DNA of 64,000 nucleotides from Synaphobranchus kaupii (taxonomy: Eukaryota; Chordata; Actinopteri; Anguilliformes; Synaphobranchidae). The stretch covers positions 23,598,305 to 23,662,304 of the forward strand of contig CM056391.1 in NCBI GenBank assembly GCA_029718625.1, in the 5' to 3' direction. The position numbers and the translations under genes are program-made. Shown one piece after another: positions 49,586-61,509 of this stretch. Position 1 is the stretch's first letter. Each line of letters opens with the position of its first letter. The notes under the pieces were generated by a model. It worked only from the letters and a program-made list of their open reading frames with translations, searched no databases and had not been told where the DNA came from.

Positions 49586-52500
49586 TGCATTTGGTCAGAT
49601 GGGCTTTGAAGATGTTTTTTTCTGTGGCTAATGCTACAGCCATTCTGACAGCTACAGCTCACATCTCCATCATAGCAGAGAATGAGACCGCCTCCGCGGA
49701 GACGCAGATCACCAAATCACAGGCGCCTTCCACAGCCGGCAGAGCTGATTCTCCCGCCCCTGGCAGCTATTCTTCTTCTGTTATAACTACTACACACCCT
49801 TAGGCCCACATTCAGCCAGGCACCCATGCCATGATGCTTTGTCCTTCAAAGTCAGTAATGAATTTAAACATAAACGATATGTAGCTTTCTGGCACAGAAA
49901 TTGTGGTTAATTCTGGTGACTTGCAAACTGGTCATGAGGATATTGAAGAAAAAAAATTTAATATGCTTAAATTTAGCAATCAAAGATAAGTGTAATGTGC
50001 TATTGGTATTTTCAGCATCAGGTGCCACATTGGATGGCATCACAGATCACATCACCTGTGATTTTAAGAGGGATCCCCAGCATGGTGACAGCATCTGTGC
50101 AATATCCAGTGTAAAATCTGAAGATTCCAAATAATGGAATTAAATGGAGCCTGGTGTGTTACTAACATCTGGTGACACCCACCACTCTCAATATCACAAT
50201 TCCTGTCATAACTGGGGCTTTCCCAGGACTGGCAGAAGAACAAACAAAGCAGATTTTCACTCTGCTTCAAATGATGCAGAGGCAGGCAGACTGTATTAGC
50301 GCACAGCCTCGCGGTTCTGTCCTACTTTTCAGAAACCTGTCATCCTGGGGGATAACCCACCTCCCTTTCACAAACACACAGACACACATATGCGCGCACA
50401 CACACACACATCTTCTCTTTGGACAGTAAAGGCGACGACTCAATACCAGACTGATAGTAATGTGCAGCATACATCTTAATACAGCACAGCAGAAAACCGA
50501 GGAGATGAAGGGAATAGGGTGGGATGAAAATGTTTCACGTTCATCAGCTTCATTAGCCTCCTGCCATTCAATGATTTTTCAGGGACAGCTCTGTTGGCAC
50601 ACTACTGCCTTTCATGGACAATAACACCGTCAGCTCCATCACATGAACGTGTGAAACGTAATTTCTTGCAGCTTTTTATTTTTAGTTTTTTTTTTTTTTT
50701 AAACAACACACAAGGTGAAAGGACACAATATGCAAATGAGTCTCCACCAAGCTTCTGTCTCTAAGGAGAATACAAAATATATACTGCAAAGGCTGAAATA
50801 TACTGTATGTTCTCATTTGCATGGTTTACGAGAACATTTCAGCGCTATCGTAGGCCAAATAAACATGAAGATGATTATCCCTAAATGGTGTGAATATGTG
50901 TGTTTGTTTCTTTTATGACATAATGTACAATGCATGAATATTGTACATTTTTGTGTACAATTTATTATAAATGTAACTTCATTGCGCAACCTCAATAAAG
51001 CATTCACTAAGAGCATAGAACATTTCGCAATAAAATGCAAGGCTGTATAACTGTTGACATAGTGTGACTTCCAGTACCTATAATTTTACTGCTTAGTGTT
51101 TCTTTTATCACCATGCAGCATTATATCACTAAATGCCATCTGAAACTTGCAATTATTTATAAATGCTTTATAAAACAGTAACAGAATTACAGTAAGTGTG
51201 TGTCTTAATGGGATTATGAAGTAACACTTAGACAACCTGATCATATTTGTGTGATCATATTTGTATACTGCCTCATAGATCAACAGATAAAGCTTTATTA
51301 TTTACTGACTGTGTTTTCTATGGACAGTCTAACCCACGTGGATATCTAAATGTTTGTTTTGCTTTGCACAGCAGCGATCTGTACTTTGAGTCTCGAGGTG
51401 GATTATTGAAAACAGTGTGAAGAGGGGTGTCATATGAGTGGTAAAATGGCCATCTGTCAAATGACTGCCTCTCTTCATGCATTCCCGAATCTGAGGCACT
51501 TGTAATTTCCTGCGACTCGTCACTTAACAGGGTACTGACAGCACATTTCCTCTTTGCTTCCCAACCCAAGCAGGCTGCTGCGTATTTCCCTAAAGGAGAA
51601 GGTTGCCTTTATAGAAACCAACAGTGTCGGGGCTGCCAGGTGGCACACAGCCTTAAAGGGTGTGGTAACATTGCCTGGGAGACAGGGCTTTCAATCACAA
51701 TTTTTTTATCCAACTCCTGTGTTCAAGAGACACCTGTAAGGTGCCTGTGCCAGCTGTGCATATTAGAAGCCGCAAATGGCAGCAAAGAGTTTCCAAGGAC
51801 ATTCACACAAAAGAACTCACGGTGATGGTTCAAAGACCAGAGCAAATAATTAGGCGTTCCAAATTGGGAGGAAGGAAAAATATGGAAAATGTGTGGTGGG
51901 AAATGCGTCATATCCGCCAAAGCAGACATGTCATATCGTGCATTTATCAAATAAAAATAAGTCTTAATCTGCAACAGTGTCATAACGGAAGCCTATAAAA
52001 ATTACTTTGAATGCTATAGGATATTTTAATAAGGGAGCGACACAAAACATAATACAGAGCCTTTACATTTATCAGGGGGAAACATTTTGCATAAGAGTAT
52101 ATGTGGTTGTGAAAGATCTGCTTTTCAATGTTTCCACAGACTTGCTCGGCAGCAAGGCAACAAGCAGTAATTGCTGTGAAAATGTTTAAAATCCACATGG
52201 CCATTCCATTATTGGATTTCCTGCTGAAATGGATGCACCGAAAAGTCGAAGGACACCATTGAGCCGGGAATTATTCTTCAGGGCAGGAAAGAGAGAAGAA
52301 ATCTGCAGCAGTAGACATGTAAAGGGGGACACGAGCCGAATTGTGACAGCCTCTAAACCTCGCTGAGAGTAAAGCGGTCCAATGGCGAGTGTCCGTCCCT
52401 ACCCTTCCCCTGGGTGAGCGGCGCCCTCTTGGCATACTCAGGAGAACAAACAGCTGCCATGTCCCCTCGGCCAGCTGTTCTTCACTGCGTTTTGGGAAGC

Positions 52501-52677
52501 AGTGATAAATTAGAACACGGTGGCTCATTTCAGCCTCAGTCCCAAAGGATGCAGAAACAAGCCACAGCTGCATTGCTCTGTGATGTTAAAAAATAAAAAT
52601 GTAAAAATAAAAGCAATAATAAAGAAGCAAAAATAAATGAATACATAACATTAATGTTAAGTAAAATGCACAACAAT

Positions 52678-52710
<33 letters not shown>

Positions 52711-53757
52711 GTATCAGCAGAAAAAAAATCTGAAAAATGAGGGACTAGAGGCTGACACTTCAGAGGGTGGGGTTGTGGTTACAGTCTCAGTTCCAGCAAA
52801 ATGGAAGGGACCAGTAAAGGATAGATTTCCAGAACAAACGCAGCAAAAATTAGGTTGTAATTCTAACACTGCTGGTGTTTTGCTGTGCAAGTGACTGTCC
52901 AGTGCTCACAGGAGCTTCTTGCAGTACAGGGGCTGTGATTGTGCTTTCCACTGCTCTTCCTCCCTGGTCCTGATTAACGAGCTGTGCCCTGATGAATCTG
53001 GATAAATGCTAACACTTCTCCTTGAAAAGGCTGTGCACCACCAAGGCCCTGGCAGGAGAGTAGAAGTTCTGCAAATCATACAGTCTTTCAGAAGAAACAA
53101 TGCTCTCTGACACATCTGTGTTCAGCGCTTCCAGGAAGTGAGGTCATTATTCTTGACACTAATCCAAATAGAGCTTTTACATCAGGGGTCGTGTTTGACA
53201 AAAGCACAGGCCAAGAGAGAAATAAAGGAATTAATTGAACTGCTGGGAGACAGTTAAAGGAACATGTCACTTGACTCCTAGAACCGTGAACACTACAGAA
53301 GTGCTGCACCACAGGGAACAGTGCCTGTGGGTGTTAGAACCGCTTATGCTACTGACATTGAACCCTGGCCAATGACCCGGACTGCTAAACCTTTAAAAAA
53401 ATTTACATGAAGAACAACGATACGAAAATGAAAAGGCTGCAGTCAGAATATGCACAGATATTTAAGCCCCCTTTCTTCGGTTGACAGTTTGAAGCTTTGC
53501 TTAGAAGCACCACATTCTTAGACTGTGTTTTCAGCCTAAATCAATTGTGCACAAAAGCTACATGTGTCTTCTGTGGCATGCTTCTGCCTTAAGCACATGA
53601 GGTATTAGGAAAGGGCTGGAAAAGTGAAGAGTGATGTTAAATTCAACAATGTTGCTAAATACAAACTACAAGCCAAGTACTTCAATCTAGTCCATACTTT
53701 CTGTACAGTTGAGGCTATTGCCTGATGACATCATAGCGAGTGAGGCCTCATAAAATA
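49586..53757. other. Gene-free stretch
   Basis: No exon recognised. Contains short (CA)n at 50383-50410, a T-run at 50685-50700 and (TTA)n at 52679-52710. A GC-richer block at 49630-49780 has an open plus frame with no domain. Confidence 0.5.
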
Positions 53758-53975
53758 GGCATTGTCGTCCTGGAATATGCCCATTGATGGGATAACCTGG
53801 TCATTCTGTAAATTCAGGTACTCAGCTGACTTCATTTTATTGATGCATAACGTTGCTGAGCCTAGACCTGACCAACTTGAAGCAACCCCAGATCATAACA
53901 CTGCCTCCAGAGGCTTGTACAGTGGGCACTATGCATGACGGGTGCAATGGCAACCTTTTTTTTGGCCAGGCAGTG
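53758..53975 (-). mobile_element. Tc1/mariner fragment, same family as 21.9 kb
   Basis: About 218 bp nearly identical to 22253-22467, ending in the same terminus (GGCCAGGCAGTG followed by TA). The left part and its terminus are missing. It covers only the [17 protein letters not shown].CQDD part of the transposase. Confidence 0.88.
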
Positions 53976-56432
53976 TATGTTTGCCCATTGCTGACTTATT
54001 TGAATCGATCAAAAGACTGCTGTCGAACCCTGACTTCTAAGCACTTAGAAGTACATCTGTTAAGTGCATATTCTGGTTTAAGTGCAGTGTCAGAAGAGAG
54101 GAAGAGGAAACTGGGCCTCCAATCATGTTTACATAGTTTCATCTCCTCGGGGTCATAATATGCGGCGCTGTGTGATTTGCGTGAGGCAGCACTGTTATGT
54201 AAAGAAATGGGGATATGTTTTTTGGGCATAATGTGTGAGAGTCTGAGGAGATCAGAGATATTTTGATTCCTTTCTGCTGAACCTTGGACCAGTATGATTG
54301 CCAGATCCCAAAAGCACAGCGCAGCACAGCAGGAACTCCTGCAGACGCTGCAACCGATGCCCCACTCGAACGTGCAGCTTACAGTGTGCACGGGACATTA
54401 AAGTTGATGGAGTAGCAATTTTCTTTCACGGGACACGACATGATTTTGACCAGCTAAAGTAGATTACTTTGGGTTTAGAGTACTTACGTTCACTCCATTT
54501 ATCTTCACTGCTACCTCTTCACCCCCCAGTATTAGTCCTACCTCTGCCACATGCCCCCTACTCTTCCCCACTGCAGAATATAAGCATTCAGTCAAGTCAT
54601 TTCTCATGTTTGTGCTGCCTTAGCAGGAAAAATATATTTGGAAATGAAATATAAAGGCGATTATATTGCCAAATTTCTTAAATGGGCTTTTGAGCTGGTG
54701 TCAACCACACTGCAATCCCTAATGCAGAGAGGTTTCTGAAATTCTCTGATGACTGTCAAACAGCTCTTTTCACCGACAAGCCTTGTTTTGGTTTTAAAAA
54801 AATAAAGTAAAATAAAAATGCCGATAAAATGTTTTTTTATGGTATTTTGAAAAGGTTAAAAATGTGGGGACAGCAGGGTTTTTGTGAGAGAGCTGAATGT
54901 GTGGTTCTGTGACTTGAATACTCTGACGTGGCCCAAACCTGCATTCCGGGAGGGAAAGAGACTCCTTGTGTTTAAGAGTCGCGACCTTCAAATGCAGCAG
55001 TCTGAATGTAGATAAATAGATTTATGCTCATGTCTCAATATTTGCTCTATAATTGCTGCATATAATATAATGTAGAAAAATTTGTTATGATGAATAGGAG
55101 GCAACAAATACTGCACATTTAGCATAGGATTATCGGAGTAAAAACTATTTCAACTGCTATCAGTTGAAACTCAATAGAACATAATTCATGGTCATGTTTT
55201 TCCTCATGATTAGGAGGTCATATATGCATGTGCTGTTACTTGTGCCTAGTTAGAATGGTTAGAATTAACAAACACCTACTGCCTGAAATAGATCACACTG
55301 GTTAAAATGCATTTATGCATGCTATGCCATGAGAAAATTAAATTGTTAACGAAAACTGCAGGGGTTGACATGACTTCACATGGGTATCAATATTGCCATG
55401 AGCAACAAACTGACAACACATACTGTATCAAGTGACTATTTCCTTTCAATAGAAAAATTACAGTAAATCCAAAATATCTGGTATAATATGAGGTATAGTA
55501 TCAATATATTGGGATCATTTGTAATTTTCTAAACCTACATTTACTTTCCAAAATATTGTTATTTTTTATTGTTTTATTTAGGTTTTTTAATTATTCAATT
55601 AAATCAATTCATTCTTGCATTTTGAAGTTGCAACAATGTTTTTTTTCCCCCAGAATGACATGTCCTTAATGCCGTGTTACAGAAATTTTCCATGGATGCT
55701 AGAAAATGTTCAAAATATATTTTATAGGATGTGCCATGAGTGCTCCATTTAATTAGGTAAGACATAAATGATAACTATATGTACTGCACTGCTGTTGTGA
55801 ACCCTTATAATGTAGGAATCCATATTCAATAAGGTTCTTTATGAGCCTTTGGAATATACAGTTGGTGTAAAGCGTGACCAAGAGTTGAGTTCTACACCTC
55901 ATTTGAATTTTCTATTTCCAGTGGTTCCATGTCTTCCACTGTCTACACAATTATGTAACATATGAGGGCACTTATTGTGATCAAGCATTTGTATGCTAGT
56001 CCTAATGGCTTATAGTCAAGAGATATCTATCAACAGGACAATCACAGACCTGCATAGATATATTCCACTGAAACCTGTTGTTAAGTCATTCCATGCATGC
56101 AGGAGGGTTAGCAGAGCAGCGCCGGCATGTTGTAGCATTAGCAGCATGTGACTGTCATGTCCGGTGGGATGTCTTACCTAATTTGCCATCAGATCATCCA
56201 CATAGTGCAGTATAAGTAAATTAGGAAATTAGGCCTATTTTCTTTTGTGAATCATGAGCATAATTTTGAGCATAGGCAGGAGGCATAAAATAGGCATAAA
56301 ATTCCTAATGCATCACTGTCCAAGTATTTATTAATGTAAACACACAGCATATTACATGTGGGTAACTATAACCCAATTAACAGAATTAGATCAATAGAAT
56401 TAGAGGGTTCTGGCATTTGTGTCAAAAATAAA
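53976..56432. other. No recognisable feature
   Basis: AT-rich unique sequence, no gene or element identified. Confidence 0.55.
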
Positions 56433-56646
56433 TTAAGGTAAAGCGTACCGATTAAGCCCATGGACCTATTAAGCCCACATACCCATTAAGCCCACTTCTA
56501 TTTTTGGATTTTAATTAAGAATAAAATGTAAAAAAATCTGCTGTTCAATGTCTCAACCAATTCATCAACTTGTTATATCCGTGCCAATTTTAATCTAAGC
56601 CAATCAGATGTATCGTTATTGAATTATGGATGGTCATGCTCATATA

Positions 56647-57566
56647 CAGATCCTTTCCAAAAAATTAGAATATCATGGAAAAGTTGTTGTTTTTCCATAA
56701 TTCCATTCAAAAAGTGAAACTTTCATAGATTATAGATTCATTACACACAAAGTGAAATATTTCTAGCCTTTATTTGTTTCATTTTTCATAATTTTGGCTT
56801 ACAGCTCCAGAAAATCCCCAAAACAGTATTTCAACAAATTAGAATAGTGTGTCGAAAATCAGCATTTACTTCAATTATTTCAGAGAATGAGTGGAGTGGC
56901 TTGACTCGAGGAATCCGACAGTTGTAGCCCATGTCCCGGATACGTCTGTACGTGGTGGTTTTGAAGCACTGACTCCAGCCTCAGTCCACTCCCTCTGCAT
57001 CTCCGCCAAATTTTGGAATCGTCTTTGCTTGACAATCCGCTGAAGCCTACGGTCATCTCTTTTTCTTTTGCTTGTGCACCTTCTCCTGCCACATTTTTCC
57101 CTTCCACTAAACTTTCTATTGATATGCTTGGACACTGCACTCTGTGAACAGCCAGTCTCCTTAGCGATGACCTTTTGTGGCTTACCCATCTTCTGGAGGG
57201 TGTCAATGATGGTCTTCTGGCCAATTGTCAAGTCTGCAGTCTTCCCCATACTGAACCAAACTGAGATAAACTTTGCAGGTGTTTTGAGTAAATTAGATGA
57301 TAGTGTGACACTCAGTCTAAAACATCAATTCTCTGAAATAACTGAAGTAAATGCTGATTTTCGACACACTATTCTAATTTCTTGAAATACTGTTTTGGGG
57401 GTTTTCTGGAGCTGTAAGCCAAAATTATGAAAAATGAAACAAATAAAGGCTAGAAATATTTCACTTTGTGTGTAATGAATCTATAATCTATGAAAGTTTC
57501 ACTTTTTGAATGGAATTATGGAAAAAAAACAACTTTTCCATATTCTAATTTTTTGGAAAGGATCTG
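56647..57566 (-). mobile_element. Tc1-like element with ~240-bp inverted repeats, DNA-binding half only
   Basis: Ends CAGATCCTTTCC and GGAAAGGATCTG flanked by TA (56645-56646, 57567-57568). Inverted arms are 56647-56888 and 57328-57566. The 440-bp centre encodes only the transposase N-terminus on the minus strand; the catalytic domain is deleted. Confidence 0.93.
56875..57249 (-). pseudogene. Tc1 transposase N-terminal (HTH) fragment
   Basis: From the minus-strand ATG at 57249 the frame gives MGKTADLTIGQKTIIDTLQK, MGKPQKVIAKETGCSQSAVS, KHINRKFSG, the bipartite helix-turn-helix of Tc1-type transposases, then a basic stretch GRRRCTSKRKRDDRR. After SASK the conserved sequence (TTTYRRIRDMGYNCRIPRVK) continues in another frame, so there is one frameshift, and the DDE domain is missing. 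Confidence 0.9.
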
Positions 57567-57577
57567 TATGTAAGATA

Positions 57578-57997
57578 TTAAAGGTTGTATCAGCGATTTT
57601 GGGTGACGTCACTTCTGAAGCGAAATCCCAAACAATCATACTTATGAATAATTATGTTATGTTTTTAAAAAAATAGTGTTCAAGCATCCAGAATTATAAC
57701 CACGTCAATAACGTTTGTAAGAAACCAAACCGTTTGTAAATCCGTAAAGATTTCAGCGAGATAAGAGTATTAGCGTTTGTGCAGATCATTGTGATTGGTT
57801 GGAATACTGTTTATTTTGGTTTTGAGTGGTTGGTAGTACCATTTGTTTTTGTGTACGATCTCGGAGCATAGGCTGCCTACAGAGACGCGGTTTTTTGACG
57901 GCTTGCTTATGGGGCGGGCAGCTAGCGGATCGTGAGGAAAAATCAGATGAATGTGATCATTTATGTTTCCACCCAAAATCGCTGATACAACCTTTAA
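57578..57997. mobile_element. TTAA-bounded MITE with CRE palindrome, 420 bp
   Basis: Inverted ends TTAAAGGTTGTATCAGCGAT and, from the right, TTAAAGGTTGTATCAGCGAT, continuing TTTGGGT; TTAA at each border. A perfect TGACGTCA lies near the left terminus (about 57604). No coding capacity. Starts 11 bp after the Tc1-like element. Confidence 0.88.
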
Positions 57998-58714
57998 CTA
58001 GCCTAACAAATTTAACCTGCACGATGAGCTTTTTTTTTTTTTTTCAAAAGCTCCTTCCTGGCTTTGTTGGAGGTAGTGATGTTACGGATGATACCGAAGC
58101 TCCGAGCTGTGTGTCGAGTACGTAGGGCAGTTTCTACAGAAGCCTCGCACCGAAGCTTGTATCACTTTCAGAGAAGCACGTGATAGATGACAAACGAGGC
58201 CTCGGGTGCTGTAGAACCACGTGATCGGTTTGTTTTGCGTTTTGGGCGGAATGAGGGGTTTTGAATTGTAGATATAAAGAAGCGATACCCCCCTTATTTC
58301 GAGGGTTGTTGCGGAGAGCTTATTATTATTGGTATTATTGCTATTGAAAGTTTTTGGAGTATTTTTTTGAGGAATCTTTGGAGTATTTTTATTTATTTTT
58401 TTGTACAACTTTTGTACAGTTTTGTCGTTTTTGTACAAAAATAGGCTAATGCAACCTGCATGGAAGCGAAAATCTTCTCCTGCTTGGGAATATTTTGACC
58501 CGATATCTCCAAATAAGGCAGGCCTAAGTGGCGTAGATATAAAAACACACTGAAACGCTATTCGAACACTGGGCTAGCAATCGACTGTGCATGTAGTTCG
58601 TTGGTTGTTATTTTAACGTAACTACAGCAGATTATTACGATTTGTTTAATATTATGATTTGATTGTTATTTCTTATTCTTTCTTATTATCATTATCATCT
58701 GCATTCCTTCTCAA

Positions 58715-58849
58715 ATGGCATATTATTTAATTTTGAAGGTAAAGTGCTTGCTGTGCCTAAAGGAGCTGGCTTACAGCAATAATACCTCGTCCAGGCATTA
58801 TCGGGCAATGCATGAAAATGCACCTCCCAATGAGCAAGAAACCAGCGGA
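58715..58849 (+). pseudogene. BED zinc-finger exon of hAT transposase remnant
   Basis: Plus-strand frame from ATG 58715 encodes KVKCLLCLKELAYSNNTSSR, HYRAMHENAPPNEQETSG: C-x2-C then H-x4-H, the BED finger of ZBED/hAT proteins. It ends GGAG|GTTATT, donor-like; after a short intron CCATAG|GTTCCAGAAAGC resumes in phase with SRKQELDEAV at about 58958, then a stop (TAA). The catalytic domain is absent. Confidence 0.85.
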
Positions 58850-59303
58850 GGTTATTTATTTATTTAACTTTTTAATAGCAGTTATGGTTGCTTTATCATA
58901 ATCATACTGACATACATGTTGATAAAAATACATTTGCATATTGTTATTTTGCCATAGGTTCCAGAAAGCAAGAACTTGATGAGGCCGTTAATAAAAATCA
59001 ATAAAAAAAAACCTTTTCAGTCACAAAAGCACCTTCCCTTTCACTGCCCATACTGAAGCACATTCACTTTCACTGCCTGGTTACAGAAGCACTCCCAGTC
59101 CCAGACCAGACACACTTTTACTGCTCAATAGAACCCCACACAAATGTTGTCCCCCTTTATATCAATCTTCCTGTTTTTTTCATTTTGAAAGTTAATATAA
59201 TATTATTACATATATTATTTTATAGGTAATATATCTTAGTATAAAACAAATCTAGCCTAATGACAGTTACAAATATAAATTATGAGTATGTTAGTATGTG
59301 TAT

Positions 59304-59383
59304 CGCCTGAGCGGGATTTTGAACTGGTAGCCTACAGAAATGGCTCTGAAGTCCGACGCGTTACCAGTGAGCTAAAGGGTCGC
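59304..59383 (-). tRNA. tRNA-like relic inside the hAT element
   Basis: On the minus strand GCGACCCTTTAGCTCACTGG has an A-box-like TAGCTCACTGG, then TAACGCGTCGGACTTCAGAG, and a B-box-like CAGTTCAAAATCC about 45 nt further. The loop CTTCAGA would give anticodon TCA, but the anticodon and T stems do not pair well, and the acceptor ends do not match. A degenerate tRNA or SINE head, not a functional tRNA. Confidence 0.35.
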
Positions 59384-59916
59384 TTCTTGTTAGATCGCGG
59401 CAACTTCGTTATTTTGAACCTGGGGTGGAATTTGTAATGATTTTGTTGCTCTAAATTACTTTTACCAGCAGGTGTCACTGGTGTACACTGTGTTGAATGA
59501 GGCTTCGAGTAATGAATCTATTTGCGATACAATTGGCTGCAAAGCCTCAGTGCTTCAGGAAGCCTCATTTCGCCATCACTAGTTGGAGGCAACAGTGTTG
59601 CTTTTTGCTCATATGATTGTTTCATGTTCTTATCCGTCCATTATATCGGTCCTTATCAGTCTTTTTTCCCCACAGGAGAGAAATACGTTGCTCTAGTACA
59701 GCCCATGCTGCACCGCTATAGGCTCATTGTTGCAGACACTGCCCCTTTTATGGGAACGCGCACGTACCTTGATTAATAAAGCCCGTGTTCACTTAGCAAG
59801 TTGATAACCACGTTCGAAGTATCTGTTAAACTAGATTGCGGCGTTTAGGCTTTCTGAAGCCAGCTAACGCAAAGAAACCCTGGCTATGTTAAGCTTACTA
59901 CGTAGTATACCCCCCA

Positions 59917-60981
59917 GGAGTACACAACTTTCTCAACGGTCACATTGGTTGTTAAGACATTTTACAAATAGGACCTTCCTGACAGCAGATGGTGGGGCTG
60001 GCAAAACATGGCGCTTAACCGGCGTTGAAATTGCGGGCTGGTTTTCATCACTGATAAATAAAGGAGAAAATAAACAAAGGAGCCAACTTTCAGTGAGCCA
60101 ATTTCACTCAAACACTACAATTGACAGTGATGGCTAGCTGAATTATACAGCTAGCCAATTTTATAAAGATATATAAATTTATGGCTCAGGCAACAATATG
60201 TTTGTCCCACTATCAGATTTGCCGATGAAAGCATCATAAAACTTGCCATGTCTAGGATGACAGACAGATCACATTGAGTTTGTGTAATCTTAGTCTGAAC
60301 CAGGCATTATTTGGCTACATCTGGTATACATTGTTACAGCCGAGTAGCCGGTTCCAGCTAATGCAATCTATGAGACAGATAATGTTAGCAAACAATTCCT
60401 TCTTCTTAGAACTAGCTGCCGAATGAAGTAACATTATCAATAATAGCAACCTAGCTAATATTCATTATAGGTAATTACAATTGGCTGGCAACCATAAGGT
60501 CCAGGTAAATTAGTGTTGAAACTTTTGACCTACCTGTCCAGTAGAAACAATGGGAGCTCCACATCTGTCTTCAAATAAATCCGCTCCCGAACATCTCGCC
60601 ACCTTCTAAAATGAGCACCTGCTTACTCTAGTTTTCGAGGAAGCTTTATCCAATTCTCTTTTCGTTATCTTTGCGTGAAGTAGGGCCATTGTAACAGGCT
60701 GCTTGTCCACCATTGTTGGCAAAATTTCTAGCTGGCCTTATGTGTACGCACAAGGTCAATCTCATTGTTGATTGGTTGGCTATGTGAACTGGCCAATGCC
60801 TTTGATTGGTAATGTCATGAGCCACTTTGTTTAGAAAACAAAAATTCGGGCCGAATCTGGTTTTAAGAATGCAAAATTTGAGGGTATAAACACAGTGTAT
60901 GGTGCTGGATTTCTCTCATAACAGCTACCAACTAAGCATGACCGTTCCCTGATATTTAAAAAAACTAAAGTTGTGTACTCC
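59917..60981. mobile_element. Candidate inverted-repeat unit, about 1.06 kb
   Basis: GGAGTACACAACTTT (59917-59931) is mirrored exactly at 60967-60981. Both lie within the 56.4-61.5 kb nest. No transposase is visible; ends and target duplication are not defined, so this is tentative. Confidence 0.45.
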
Positions 60982-61509
60982 AGCTTTAGTCACAGTAAGT
61001 GTCAGTGTCAGCTAGCTCAATCCATCTTTTTACCTGATAAATGATAATGTTTGTTTTATGAGTAATCTGCTGTCCTGTACAAATATCAAACCAGTACTTG
61101 CAATGGAAAATTGTAACAAATCTGATGTGGAAGGTCCTAGGGATGTACACTTTCAGGCATATATTTGATCTTTGCAATGCTCTTTACAAATTAAAGAATT
61201 TTTTTTTAAAACTAATTTGAATACTTTTTAAAAAGATTTTCTATGAATAATTAATAAATCGTGCTTATTTAGAATATCTTTTGGCTAAATTGATACACTA
61301 GGTACCTATTAGGCCCAGTCTGGATTTTTCACATAAATAATAATATTTCTTCATCAAAACCATTGAATGGTTATAGATAAAATCATAAAACTATGTGATA
61401 TAATATATTATTTCTTTCTTACTCTGATTCGTCAGCATAAATGTAACAATATGCAAACATGTCTATGCTTACATTTGTATCGGCTTAATTGGTACACTTA
61501 CCCTATTAA

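Larger units (their letters stand above)
58074..59581 (+). mobile_element. hAT-type deletion derivative with perfect 8-bp target duplication
   Basis: Flanked by identical octamers GTTGGAGG (58066-58073 and 59582-59589). Termini are TAGTGATG and CATCACTA; subterminal parts (GAAGCTCC, GAGGCTTC) are diverged inverted repeats. The interior keeps a BED zinc-finger exon and the start of the next transposase exon (SRKQELDEAV), then is deleted. The 8-bp duplication and BED finger identify hAT. Confidence 0.93.
56433..61509. mobile_element. Candidate host element containing a nest of transposons
   Basis: Left GGTAAAGCGTACCGATTAAG (56437-56456) is mirrored at 61481-61502 (CGGCTTAATTGGTACACTTACC). TTAA occurs at both borders. 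Near the left end ATTAAGCCCA recurs three times at 17-bp spacing (56451, 56468, 56485); a related CTATTAGGCCCA lies near 61308. Between the ends sit a Tc1 remnant, a TTAA MITE, an hAT derivative and another inverted-repeat unit. Confidence 0.5.
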
